64,000 nucleotides of DNA, from the NCBI RefSeq assembly GCF_001426755.1, contig NZ_LMFJ01000001.1, forward strand, positions 409,887 through 473,886. The letters run 5' to 3'. Origin of the DNA: Aeromicrobium sp. Root495 (lineage in GTDB: Bacteria; Actinomycetota; Actinomycetes; Propionibacteriales; Nocardioidaceae). A program made the position numbers and the translations under genes. The notes under the pieces are model-generated. The model searched no databases. It saw only the letters and a list, made by a program, of their open reading frames with translations, and had not been told where the DNA came from. Below are positions 28,816-37,234 of this stretch, piece by piece. How positions within the stretch are numbered: position 1 is the first letter of the stretch; every line of letters starts with the position of its first letter.

Positions 28816-30003
28816 GTGACCGCGTTCTTGACCGACACCGCCCCCGACCTGTTCGTCCTCTCCGAGGAGCACCAGGCGATCCGCCAGGCGGTCCGCCAGG
28901 TCGCGGAGGCCAAGATCGCTCCCTTCGCCGCCGACGTCGACGAGCGGGCACGCTTCCCGCACGAGGCCAACGAGGCGCTCAAGGCACTCGACTTCCACGC
29001 GCCCCACGTGCCGGAGGAGTACGGGGGAGCGGGCGCCGACGCGCTCGCCACCGTCCTCGTGATCGAGGAGGTCGCCCGGGTCGACGTCTCGGCCTCCCTC
29101 ATCCCCGCCGTCAACAAGCTGGGGTCGCTGCCGGTGCAGATCGGCGGCAACGAGGAGATCAAGGCCAAGTACCTGGGCCGGCTGGCCCGCGGTGAGGGCG
29201 GCTTCTCGTACTGCCTCTCCGAGCCCGACGCCGGCTCCGACGCCGCCAACCAGAAGACGCGCGCCGTGCGCGACGGCGACGGCTGGCGCCTCAACGGCGT
29301 GAAGCGCTGGATCTCCAACGCCGGCGAGTCCGAGTACTACACGGTGCTCGCGCAGACCGACCCCGAGAAGCGCACGAAGGGCATCACGGCCTTCGTCGTC
29401 GAGAAGTCCGACGCGGGCGTCTCCTTCGGCGCCCCGGAGAAGAAGCTCGGCATCAAGGGCTCGCCGACGCTCGAGGTCTACCTCGACGACGTCTGGATCC
29501 CCGGCGACCGCATCATCGGCGAGGTCGGCGAGGGCTTCTCCATCGCCATGAAGACGCTCGACCACACGCGCGTGACCATCGCCGCGCAGGCCGTGGGCGT
29601 GGCCCAGGGCGCGCTCGACTACGCGATCGGCTACGTCCAGGAGCGCCAGCAGTTCGGCAAGGCCATCGCCGAGTTCCAGGGCCTGCAGTTCATGCTCGCC
29701 GACATGGGCATGAAGGTCGAGGCCGCTCGCCAGCTCACGTACGCGGCGGCCGGCCGCTCCGAGCGCGGCGACAAGGACCTCACGTTCTTCGGCGCCGCGG
29801 CCAAGGCCTTCGCGTCCGACACCGCCATGCAGGTCACGACCGACGCCGTGCAGCTGCTCGGCGGCTACGGCTTCACCCGCGACTACCCCGTGGAGCGCAT
29901 GATGCGCGACGCCAAGATCACCCAGATCTACGAGGGCACCAACCAGGTCCAGCGCATCGTGATGGCCCGCCAGCTCCTCGCCGGGGTCCAGTCCACGCTC
30001 TGA
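28816..30003 (+). CDS. Acyl-CoA dehydrogenase (FadE25-like)
   Basis: FAD enzyme for the first step of fatty acid or branched-chain acyl-CoA beta-oxidation. The 395-residue protein has YCLSEPDAGSD and WISNAGESEYY (FAD binding), the RQQFGKAIAEFQGLQFMLADM segment, and YEGTNQVQRIVMAR with the catalytic Glu. GAGGAG precedes the GTG. It follows purK/purE, as fadE25 does in mycobacteria (from memory). A short- or medium-chain substrate is likely but cannot be fixed from sequence. Confidence 0.93.
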   Translation: MTAFLTDTAPDLFVLSEEHQAIRQAVRQVAEAKIAPFAADVDERARFPHEANEALKALDFHAPHVPEEYGGAGADALATVLVIEEVARVDVSASLIPAVNKLGSLPVQIGGNEEIKAKYLGRLARGEGGFSYCLSEPDAGSDAANQKTRAVRDGDGWRLNGVKRWISNAGESEYYTVLAQTDPEKRTKGITAFVVEKSDAGVSFGAPEKKLGIKGSPTLEVYLDDVWIPGDRIIGEVGEGFSIAMKTLDHTRVTIAAQAVGVAQGALDYAIGYVQERQQFGKAIAEFQGLQFMLADMGMKVEAARQLTYAAAGRSERGDKDLTFFGAAAKAFASDTAMQVTTDAVQLLGGYGFTRDYPVERMMRDAKITQIYEGTNQVQRIVMARQLLAGVQSTL

Positions 30004-30049
30004 CCGGGCGCCCTGCTCCCGCCCCTTTGCGCTGTCCACGGGGCGGGGG

Positions 30050-30055
30050 CAGGGT
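30050..30055 (+). promoter_or_regulatory. -10-like box before the ABM-domain gene
   Basis: CAGGGT lies at -12 to -7 of ATG 30062. A weak GGAG is only 2 bases from the ATG, so a leaderless start is the better reading. Confidence 0.35.
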
Positions 30056-30061
30056 GGAGCC

Positions 30062-30382
30062 ATGATCGTCATCACCGCACGTTTCCGGGTCAAGGCCGAG
30101 CACGCCGACGAGTGGCCCCAGATCACCCGAGCCTTCACGGAGGCCACGCGCGCCGAGGCGGGCAACCTCTGGTTCGACTGGTCGCGCAGCCTCGAGGACC
30201 CGCAGGAGTACGTCCTGATCGAGGCCTTCCAGGACGACGCCGCCGAGGCGCACGTGACGTCGGCGCACTTCAAGCAGGCCCAGGCCGACCTCCCCGCCCA
30301 CCTCGAGGAGACGCCCCGCGTCATCAACGCGACCGTCCCCGGCACGGAGTGGTCCGAGCTGGGCGAGATGACCGTCGACTGA
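30062..30382 (+). CDS. ABM-domain protein (putative quinol monooxygenase, YgiN-like)
   Basis: A 106-residue single-domain protein of the antibiotic biosynthesis monooxygenase fold, a dimeric ferredoxin-like barrel. It shows the family pattern ITARFRVKAEHADEW at the start, EAGNLWFDWSRSLEDPQEYVLIEAF in the middle and the HVTSAHFKQAQADL helix. Related proteins act on quinols or small aromatics without a cofactor; the substrate here is unknown. It stands between fadE25 and a convergent LCP gene. Confidence 0.8.
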   Translation: MIVITARFRVKAEHADEWPQITRAFTEATRAEAGNLWFDWSRSLEDPQEYVLIEAFQDDAAEAHVTSAHFKQAQADLPAHLEETPRVINATVPGTEWSELGEMTVD

Positions 30383-30409
30383 CCCGGTCACGTCGAGCGG
30401 CGCGCTGGC

Positions 30410-31555
30410 TCAGCTGCCCTTCGGGAGGCCGTCCTTGGTGCAGAGGTCGCCGATGGACTGCGTGCGGTCGGCCTTGATGTAGCCGAACATCTTCTGGCTG
30501 CGCTCAGGGTCCCAGCGCACCGAGAAGTCGGCGACGGGGACGGTGCAGCTGAGACCGTCCTGGCCCATGGCGCCCTTGAGCGCGAGCGCGAACTTCACGA
30601 GGTCGTACGCTCCCGTGGAGTCGCCCACCTGCACCGACGACGCCGCCCCGTGGGTGACGCCCCAGTAGCGGAACGGGTTCAGGAACGTGGACGGGCGCGC
30701 GGCGCGCTGGGCGATGCCCGACATGACCTCGCGCTGGCTCTGCACCCGCTGGATGTCCTGCGAGGCGAAGCTGTGGCGGTTGCGTGAGTAGGCGAGGGCC
30801 GTCCGGCCGTCGACGTCCTGGCAGCCCTTCTTCACGTCGAGCCCGGAGTCCTTGTCCTTGAGGTTCTCCTTGGGGCAGATCTCCACGCCGCCGAGGGCGT
30901 CGACCACGTTGACGAGACCGCCGAACCCGACCTCCACGTAGTCGTCGATCGCGATGCCGGTGTTCTGCTCGATGGTCTTCACGAGGAGCTTGGGCCCACC
31001 GAAGGCGTAGGCCGCGTTGATCTTGGTGGTGCCGTAGCCCGGGATGTCGACGATGGAGTCGCGCGGGATCGACATGAGGAGCGAGGGGCCGCTGCCGGAG
31101 TGCAGCAGCATGATGGTGTCGGTGCGGCCACGACCGCCTCCGTCGCCGCCGGTGCTGAGCTCCTTCTGCTCGGCCTTGGTGAGGCCCTTGCGGCTGTCGG
31201 AGCCGACGAGCAGGAACGTGGTGCCCGGCTGCGAGCCGGGACGGTCGCCGGACGGGCTGGACTCGACCTTGCTCACGGTGGAGTACGCGTGCCAGGGCGC
31301 GATGACGAGGTAGGCGAGCCACGCCAGGAGCACCACGACGACGATGCGGAAGACCCGCTTGCCGGTGCCGGCCCTGCGACGGCTGGACCCGCCGCCGCCG
31401 TCCGAACCACCCGGGCCGCGGCCGCCGCGCCCGGGGGGCGGCAGGTTGGGCGGGGGGAGGTCGGGACCGGCGGGGGCCACCTGGGTGGCTCGGTCGTCCT
31501 CGCCGGCACCCCCGTAGAGCCAGCCGTAGCGGTCTTCGGGTCGCTGCTCGGGCAT
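30410..31555 (-). CDS. LCP family cell-wall polymer ligase (LytR-CpsA-Psr)
   Basis: Transfers a lipid-linked glycopolymer (teichoic acid, arabinogalactan or similar) onto peptidoglycan. The 381-residue protein has a cytosolic N-terminus rich in Pro/Gly (about 1-60), one membrane helix (about 67-87) and an extracellular LCP domain (about 110-350). Typical residues are seen: LLVGSDSR, DTIMLLH, SIPRDS, KINAAYAFGG, and ALAYSRNRHSF followed by D and R. The ATG at 31555 follows a TACGCT box exactly at -12 to -7, so the mRNA is probably leaderless. The gene is divergent from two further LCP genes. Confidence 0.9.
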   Translation of the reverse strand: MPEQRPEDRYGWLYGGAGEDDRATQVAPAGPDLPPPNLPPPGRGGRGPGGSDGGGGSSRRRAGTGKRVFRIVVVVLLAWLAYLVIAPWHAYSTVSKVESSPSGDRPGSQPGTTFLLVGSDSRKGLTKAEQKELSTGGDGGGRGRTDTIMLLHSGSGPSLLMSIPRDSIVDIPGYGTTKINAAYAFGGPKLLVKTIEQNTGIAIDDYVEVGFGGLVNVVDALGGVEICPKENLKDKDSGLDVKKGCQDVDGRTALAYSRNRHSFASQDIQRVQSQREVMSGIAQRAARPSTFLNPFRYWGVTHGAASSVQVGDSTGAYDLVKFALALKGAMGQDGLSCTVPVADFSVRWDPERSQKMFGYIKADRTQSIGDLCTKDGLPKGS

Positions 31556-31561
31556 GGACCG

Positions 31562-31567
31562 AGCGTA
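31562..31567 (-). promoter_or_regulatory. -10 box for leaderless LCP transcript
   Basis: TACGCT on the minus strand ends 6 bases before ATG 31555. No Shine-Dalgarno sequence is present. Confidence 0.5.
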
Positions 31568-31697
31568 GATGACGGGGTGCACGCCCTCGTCGCACCGCGC
31601 GAAACGGCTCGGCGTGTCGCGCGGCAACCTCGACCTCGCCTTGAGACTTCTGTGTGAGGATCGGGACGACCTCATTCCCTTCCCCAGTGAGGACACG

Positions 31698-33149
31698 ATG
31701 GACGTCCAAGGCCCCGCTGCGCGACCTGCTCTGGCAGGCGACCCGCGCTCCTCAGCCGACCGCATCCAGCTCCGCCGGGCCGTCACGCTGACCCTCATGA
31801 CGCTCGTCATGCCGGGGTCGGCACAGCTCGTCACCGGTCACCGCACGATCGGCCGCATCGCCATCCGCGTCTGGCTCACGTGCCTCGCCGTCGGCTCGGT
31901 CCTGCTCCTCCTGGCGCTCACGTCGCGCGAGACCCTGCTCAAGCTCCTCCTGGACCCGCGCATCTCCACCCTCGGCCGCTGGTTCCTGATCCTGGGCGCC
32001 GTCACGTGGGTCCTGCTGCTCCTCGACGCCTGGCGACTCGGCCGACCCCTCCAGCTGCCGCGCAAGCACCGGCTGTGGATGACGGGCCTCAACGGCGTGC
32101 TCTGCATGGTCACCGCCGGCGTCATGTTCTTCGCCGCCCACCTCGTGAGCGTGCAGAACGGGTTCATCGGTGCGGTCTTCGCGTCCGAGACCACGAGCAA
32201 GCCCGAGGCCGGCCGCTACAACGTGCTCCTCATGGGCACCGACTCCGGCCCCGACCGCAGCGGCATGCGCCCGGACTCCATGACGGTCGCGAGCATCGAC
32301 GCCGAGACCGGCCGCACCGTGCTGATCGGCATGCCGCGCAACCTGCAGGACATCCGCTTCCCCGAGGGCTCCTTCATGAAGAAGGCGTTCCCCGACACCT
32401 TCGACTGCGACGGCTGCTACCTCAACGCCTTGAACACCTGGGCCAACGACCACGCCAAGGAGCTCGGCGCCAAGACCGTCGGTCAGCGCACGCCGGGCAT
32501 CCAGGCCACGATGGACGCCGTCTCCGAGGCCACGGGCCTCAAGCTCAACTACTACGGGCTCGTCAACATGCACGGCTTCTCCGAGCTGATCGACGCCGTG
32601 GGTGGCGTGACCCTCAACGTCCGCGAGCGCACCGCCATCGGCGGCATCGGGTCGCCCATCCGTGGCTACATCGAGCCCGGCGAGCAGCAGCTCACGGGCG
32701 ACCAGGCCCTCTGGTACGGCCGCAGTCGCGTGCTCAACAACGACTTCTCCCGCATGGGCCGCCAGAAGTGCGTCATGAACGCGATGCTGCACCAGCTGAG
32801 TCCCCAGAAGGTCCTGCTCAACGTGCAGAAGATCGCCGACTCGAGCAAGACGCTCCTCGACACCGACATCCCGCAGTCCGACCTGGCCACCTTCATCGAC
32901 CTGGCGCTCAAGGCGAAGTCGGCCCCGCTCTCCACGGTCTCCCTCGTCCCGCCGGCCATCTACACGGGCAACCCGGACTGGAAGAAGGTCCGGTCCATGG
33001 TGTCCAAGGCCATCGACAAGGCCGAGGGCAAGAAGGCCGCTCCCCGGGTCGGCGTCACGGCGGCACGGCTCCCCACGCTCGAGGTCGGGACCGCCGAGAA
33101 GGACCCGGTCAAGGCCAACGACACCGCCGACCTCTCCTCGACCTGCTGA
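31698..33149 (+). CDS. LCP family ligase with multi-helix N-terminus (tandem copy 1)
   Basis: Paralogue of the next gene. The 483-residue protein has an N-terminal membrane region of about four helices (about 25-165: VTLTLMTLVMPGSAQLVTGH then three more) instead of the usual single one, followed by an LCP domain with LLMGTDSGPDR, DSMTVASID, MPRNLQ and LWYGRSRVLNNDFSRMGRQ. An extracellular Cys pair (FDCDGCYLN) suggests a disulfide. It ends in Cys. GTGAGGA lies 4-5 bases before ATG 31698. It probably ligates an envelope polymer exported by the TagGH-like transporter nearby. Confidence 0.88.
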   Translation: MDVQGPAARPALAGDPRSSADRIQLRRAVTLTLMTLVMPGSAQLVTGHRTIGRIAIRVWLTCLAVGSVLLLLALTSRETLLKLLLDPRISTLGRWFLILGAVTWVLLLLDAWRLGRPLQLPRKHRLWMTGLNGVLCMVTAGVMFFAAHLVSVQNGFIGAVFASETTSKPEAGRYNVLLMGTDSGPDRSGMRPDSMTVASIDAETGRTVLIGMPRNLQDIRFPEGSFMKKAFPDTFDCDGCYLNALNTWANDHAKELGAKTVGQRTPGIQATMDAVSEATGLKLNYYGLVNMHGFSELIDAVGGVTLNVRERTAIGGIGSPIRGYIEPGEQQLTGDQALWYGRSRVLNNDFSRMGRQKCVMNAMLHQLSPQKVLLNVQKIADSSKTLLDTDIPQSDLATFIDLALKAKSAPLSTVSLVPPAIYTGNPDWKKVRSMVSKAIDKAEGKKAAPRVGVTAARLPTLEVGTAEKDPVKANDTADLSSTC

Positions 33150-33228
33150 CGCGATGAGTCGGGTTGGCCACCACCATCGCGACCCTTCGGTCATACTGGA
33201 CCTTCGACGGCCGGACTGACGAGGAACC

Positions 33229-34704
33229 ATGACGCATCGCGCGAGTCTCCTGGGCCGCGGCTACGACGACAGGTTCGACTCGCCGCGCCTCAGGTTCCGT
33301 CGCGCCCTCACGCTCGGGCTGATGTCGGTGTTCCTGCCCGGCTCGGCCCAGGTGGCCAAGGGTCACAAGGTGCTCGGCTGGCTCGCCACCCTCGTGTGGT
33401 TCGGCGTGGTCGGCGCCGCCGGCTACGTCTTCTGGACGCACCGCGACGGCCGTGCCCAGCTCCTCAACCTGGCCGTCGACCCGGCCGTGCTCCTGTGGCT
33501 GCGCGTCGTCCTCATCGGCGGCGCGGTGCTCTGGTTCATCCTCTTCGTCGACGCCATCCGCCTGGCGCGTCCCCGGCTGCTGCCGCGCTGGCGCCGGGGC
33601 TTCGTGCTGCTCCTGGCCACGGCCACGAGCGTCGCCGTGGTGGGCGGGACGGCCTACGCCTCCCAGATCGTGAAGGCGCAGCGCGAGGTGGTCACCAAGG
33701 TCTTCACCGCCAAGAAGATCAGCCAGCCGCTCAAGGGTCGGTACAACATCCTGCTGATGGGCTCGGACTCCGGCAAGGACCGCACCGGCATCCGGCCCGA
33801 CTCTCTCACGGTCGTCAGCATCGACGCCGACACGGGCCGAGCCGTCCTGGTCTCGCTGCCGCGCAACCTGCAGAACGTGCCGTTCTCCAAGGGCTCGCCC
33901 ATGCTGCAGGCCTATCCCAACGGCTACAACTGCGGCTCGGAGTGCCTCATCAACGCGGTGCACACCACGGCCCAGAACCGCAAGGACCTGTACCCGAACG
34001 CCAAGGACCCCGGCCTCGAGGCCACGATCGACGCCGTCCAGGGCGCCACCGACCTCAAGATCAACTACTGGGTCATGATCAACCTCAAGGGCTTCCGCAA
34101 GCTCGTCGACGCCGTCGGCGGTGTCGAGATGGACGTCAAGACGCAGATCGCGATGTTCGGCCACGACGACGCCTACAAGCAGAAGTACATCGAGCCCGGC
34201 CGGCAGAAGCTCGACGGCCAGCAGGCCCTCTGGTACGCCCGCAGCCGCGTGCAGTCCGACGACTACACCCGCATGGGCCGGCAGAAGTGCCTCATGTCGG
34301 CCATGCTCGGCCAGCTCAGCCCGCAGAAGGTCCTGGCCAACGCCATCGAGCTGGGCAACTCCAGCAAGGAGCTCATCTCCACGAGCATCCCGGGCAAGGA
34401 GTTCGGGCCGTTCGCCGACCTCGCCCTCAAGGCGCGGGGCCAGAACATCTCCACCGTCTCGCTCGTGCCTCCCGCCGTCGACACCGTGAACCCCGACTTC
34501 CCGGCCATCCACCGGCTCATCGCCGAGGGGATCGAGAAGTCGGAGCGGATCGACGCCAGGGTGGCCGAGAAGAAGGCCTCGCCCGATGCGTCCGAGTCGC
34601 CGTCGTCGAGCCCCTCGGCCTCGCCCAGCCCGTCGGCCACGCCGTCGGACGACGACTCGCAGGCATCGGCCAACAACGCCAGCGACCTCACCAGCGCCTG
34701 CTGA
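33229..34704 (+). CDS. LCP family ligase with multi-helix N-terminus (tandem copy 2)
   Basis: The 491-residue paralogue has the same layout as the gene before it: about four membrane helices (25-150), then an LCP domain with LLMGSDSGKDR, DSLTVVSID, LPRNLQNV and LWYARSRVQSDDYTRMGRQ, and the same style of paired extracellular Cys (YNCGSECL). After about residue 445 comes a low-complexity Ser/Pro/Asp tail, then a short DLTSAC end as in copy 1 (DLSSTC). GAGGAA precedes the ATG. A CATACT box at 33192-33197 could give it a promoter of its own. Confidence 0.88.
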   Translation: MTHRASLLGRGYDDRFDSPRLRFRRALTLGLMSVFLPGSAQVAKGHKVLGWLATLVWFGVVGAAGYVFWTHRDGRAQLLNLAVDPAVLLWLRVVLIGGAVLWFILFVDAIRLARPRLLPRWRRGFVLLLATATSVAVVGGTAYASQIVKAQREVVTKVFTAKKISQPLKGRYNILLMGSDSGKDRTGIRPDSLTVVSIDADTGRAVLVSLPRNLQNVPFSKGSPMLQAYPNGYNCGSECLINAVHTTAQNRKDLYPNAKDPGLEATIDAVQGATDLKINYWVMINLKGFRKLVDAVGGVEMDVKTQIAMFGHDDAYKQKYIEPGRQKLDGQQALWYARSRVQSDDYTRMGRQKCLMSAMLGQLSPQKVLANAIELGNSSKELISTSIPGKEFGPFADLALKARGQNISTVSLVPPAVDTVNPDFPAIHRLIAEGIEKSERIDARVAEKKASPDASESPSSSPSASPSPSATPSDDDSQASANNASDLTSAC

Positions 34705-34711
34705 CCCCGCC

Positions 34712-35659
34712 ATGAGCCCCGCCCCGCTCGTGGCAGGTGACCGGGTGGCCCTGCTGGCCACGGCCGGACCGATCGTCGCCGCCAACCTGGAGCGCGCGCA
34801 GGACCTGCTCGTCTCGTGGGGCCTGGTGCCGGTGACGTGCCCCAGCGCCACGGCCCGGCACCCGCGCGCGCCGTACCTCGCCGGCGGCGACGAGCAGCGG
34901 GCCCGCGACCTCGAGGACGCCTGGTGCGACCCGTCGGTCCGGGCGATCTTCTGCCTGCGGGGCGGGTACGGCACGATCCGCCTGCTCGACCGGCTCGACG
35001 TCGCGCGCATGGCCGCGGCCGAGCCCAAGCCCGTCCTCGGGAGCTCGGACGTCACGGCCCTGCACGACTGGCTCCGCGAGGTGCTGGGCGTCCCGGACGT
35101 CTCGTGGTTCTCGCCCATGCTGGCCAGCGCGCCGCTGCTGGACCACCCCGCCGCCGTCACGAGCCTGCGCTCGGCGCTGTTCGCCCCGCACGAGCCCGTC
35201 CTCGTGCGGGGACCGGACACGGTCGTGCTCCAGACCGGTGCGCCGGTGACCGGCCCGCTCGTGGGCGGGACCGTCGCGCTCCTGGCCATGACCCTGGGCG
35301 CCGGACCCGTGCCCGACCACGTCGGATGCATCGCCCTGCTCGAGGACGTGGGGGAGCGGACGTACCGGCTCGACGCCTACCTCAACGCGCTGCTGCGGGC
35401 CGGGTGGTTCGAGGGCGTGGCAGGCGTGGCGCTGGGGAGCTGAAAGGACTGCGACCCCGTCGAGGAGGTGCACGACCTCGTGCTGGAGGTGCTGGGTCCG
35501 CTCGGCGTCCCGATGGTCGGGGAGCTGGGCTTCGGGCACGCGCCGGGCGCGCCCACGATCCCGTTCGGGAGCGGCACCCTCGTCTCGGGGGAGGCCGCCG
35601 GGCTCAGGTGCTCTTGGCGTACTCGGGAAGGACCTCGTCGGGCGTCCCGTCCATCATGA
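34712..35659 (+). pseudogene. LD-carboxypeptidase (S66 family) interrupted by an in-frame TGA
   Basis: Muramoyl-tetrapeptide carboxypeptidase-like protein. Residues 1-243 read normally, with the nucleophile Ser112 (GSSDVTAL) and Glu211 (LLEDVGE). Codon 244 is TGA (35441-35443), where I recall homologues having Trp (GSW followed by xDC). The same frame then continues KDCDPVEEVHDLVLEVLGPL and VGELGFGHAPGAPTIPFG, which contains the catalytic His at 35537-35539. One G-to-A change thus explains the break. After the expected C-terminus the frame runs on about 20 residues and overlaps the convergent ABC ATPase gene. If not read through, the 243-residue product lacks the catalytic His and should be inactive. 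Confidence 0.8.
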
Positions 35660-36353
35660 GCGTGCCCTTGTTGATCCAGATGACGCGGTTGCACGTGTCC
35701 TGGATGGAGCGCATCGAGTGGCTCACGAGGAAGATGGTGCCGGCGTTGTCGCGGATGTCGCGGATGCGCGCCTCGCTGCGGTCGCGGAAGCCCTTGTCGC
35801 CCACGGCGAGCGCCTCGTCGACGATGAGGATCTCGTGGTCCTTGGCCGTGGCGATGGCGAACTTGAGGCGCGCGGTCATGCCCGAGGAGTACGTGCGCAT
35901 GGGCATCTCGATGAAGTCGCGGATGCCGGAGAAGTCGACGATCTCGTCGTACTTGGCCTGGATCTCCTCCATGGAGAGGCCGAGGGCCAGACCGCCGAGG
36001 ATGACGTTGCGCTCCCCGGAGAGGTCCTTGATGAGGGCTGCGCCCACGCCGAGCATGCTGGGTCGCGAGGCCGCGTAGATGCTCCCGCGCGAGGCGGGCG
36101 TGAGGCCCACGATGGCCCGCATGAGCGTGGACTTGCCGGAGCCGTTGGAGCCGATCACGCCGATGCTGTCGTTCTCGTAGGCCTTGAACGAGACGCCCTT
36201 GAGCGCGTGCACGGTGCGGGTGGAGCGGGTGCGCTGCATGAGCCGTCGGCCGGAGTCGGCCGCGCCGGGCTTCTTGCCCGTGGCCAGGACCTTGTACTCG
36301 ACGTGCACGTCGTCGGCGACGACGACGGGACGACGCTCAGTCGGTGCGTCCAT
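35604..36353 (-). CDS. Polysaccharide/teichoic acid exporter ATPase (TagH/Wzt-like)
   Basis: Nucleotide-binding subunit of an ABC-2 exporter that flips lipid-linked polymers outwards. The 250-residue protein has Walker A GSNGSGKST, the short signature YSSGMTARLKFAIA and Walker B ILIVDEALAVGD, all characteristic of the Wzt/TagH group, and an H-loop His (LVSHSM). It lacks the C-terminal carbohydrate-binding extension of some Wzt proteins. ATG 36353 lies within the end of the permease gene (17-base overlap). Neighbouring LCP ligases suggest that it exports the polymer they attach. Confidence 0.92.
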   Translation of the reverse strand: MDAPTERRPVVVADDVHVEYKVLATGKKPGAADSGRRLMQRTRSTRTVHALKGVSFKAYENDSIGVIGSNGSGKSTLMRAIVGLTPASRGSIYAASRPSMLGVGAALIKDLSGERNVILGGLALGLSMEEIQAKYDEIVDFSGIRDFIEMPMRTYSSGMTARLKFAIATAKDHEILIVDEALAVGDKGFRDRSEARIRDIRDNAGTIFLVSHSMRSIQDTCNRVIWINKGTLMMDGTPDEVLPEYAKST

Positions 36354-37194
36354 AGCGCTCCTCCGCAGCCCAGAAGAATCGTGCACCGAGGGCCAGGACG
36401 ACGATCGCCCAGACGGTGCTGTAGATGAAGAACTTGGGCTCGACCTCGTACTGGGGCCCGCCCAGGAAGATCGTGCGGCCCAGCGTCAGGAACTCGTGGA
36501 GCGGCTGGAACGCCACGATCTCGAGCGCCGTGGGGTGGTCCCGGAACCGCTCCTCGAAGGAGAAGAACACACCGGTGCTGTAGAAGATGAAGCGCGAGAT
36601 GAAGGGCAGCAGCTGCGTCATGTCGCGGAAGTGCACGGTGAGCCGAGCCGTGATGAGTGTGACGCCGGTGTTGAAGATCGTGAAGGTGACGGTGACCGGG
36701 ATGATCAGCAGCCACTCCCACGTGGGCCGGTTGCCCCAGGCCACGGCCACGAGGAGCATCACGCCGACCGTGGGGATGAACATGAGCAGGCGCTGGGTCA
36801 CGAGCGCCAGCGGGAGGGCCATGCGCGGGAAGCTCAGGCTCTGCACGAGGGCGGCGTTGGAGGTGATGGACTTGGCGCCCATCGTGAGGCACGTCGAGAA
36901 GTACTCGATCATGAGCGCGCCGATGACGAGGAACGGCACGAAGTCGTCGACGCCCTTGTGGGTGCTGAGGATGAGTCCGAAGATGAGCCCGTAGACGCCC
37001 GCGTTGAGCAGCGGCTTGAGAATGACCCAGGCCATGCCCAGCCGATTGCGCCCGTTCTCGGCCTCGACGCGGAAGCGCGCCAGGGCATAGATGAACTCGC
37101 GCCGCTCCCACACCTGGCGCAGGTAGCTCCCGAAGGGTGGGCGGCCACCGACCTTGTGCAGGCCAGCGCGCGACGCCTCGTCGGCCAGAGTCAT
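36337..37194 (-). CDS. ABC-2 type polysaccharide exporter permease (TagG/Wzm-like)
   Basis: Membrane partner of the TagH-like ATPase. The 285-residue protein has six predicted helices after an N-terminal amphipathic region (FIYALARFRVEAENGRNRLGMAWVILKPLLNAGVY), the classic Wzm/TagG opening. It is the first gene of a two-gene unit; a TAGACT box at 37225-37230 gives a leader of about 24 bases that contains GAGAGGACAGG. Confidence 0.92.
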   Translation of the reverse strand: MTLADEASRAGLHKVGGRPPFGSYLRQVWERREFIYALARFRVEAENGRNRLGMAWVILKPLLNAGVYGLIFGLILSTHKGVDDFVPFLVIGALMIEYFSTCLTMGAKSITSNAALVQSLSFPRMALPLALVTQRLLMFIPTVGVMLLVAVAWGNRPTWEWLLIIPVTVTFTIFNTGVTLITARLTVHFRDMTQLLPFISRFIFYSTGVFFSFEERFRDHPTALEIVAFQPLHEFLTLGRTIFLGGPQYEVEPKFFIYSTVWAIVVLALGARFFWAAEERYGRTD

Positions 37195-37224
37195 GCGGGG
37201 GTCCTGTCCTCTCGTGCTCCGCAG

Positions 37225-37230
37225 AGTCTA
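37225..37230 (-). promoter_or_regulatory. Probable -10 box of the exporter operon
   Basis: TAGACT on the minus strand lies 31-36 bases upstream of the permease ATG (37194) and just after the stop of the TIGR03089 gene, giving the exporter genes their own promoter. Confidence 0.4.
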
Positions 37231-37234
37231 CGCA

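Noticed and set aside
34580..34690. Frameshift at the end of the second tandem LCP gene
   Set aside because: The Ser/Pro/Asp-rich stretch is low complexity, but the frame resumes with a DLTSAC ending that matches its paralogue, so the gene is intact.
35441..35443. TGA as a selenocysteine codon in the LD-carboxypeptidase
   Set aside because: I recall the family having Trp rather than Cys at this position, no SECIS-like hairpin is evident just downstream, and a single TGG-to-TGA change is simpler.
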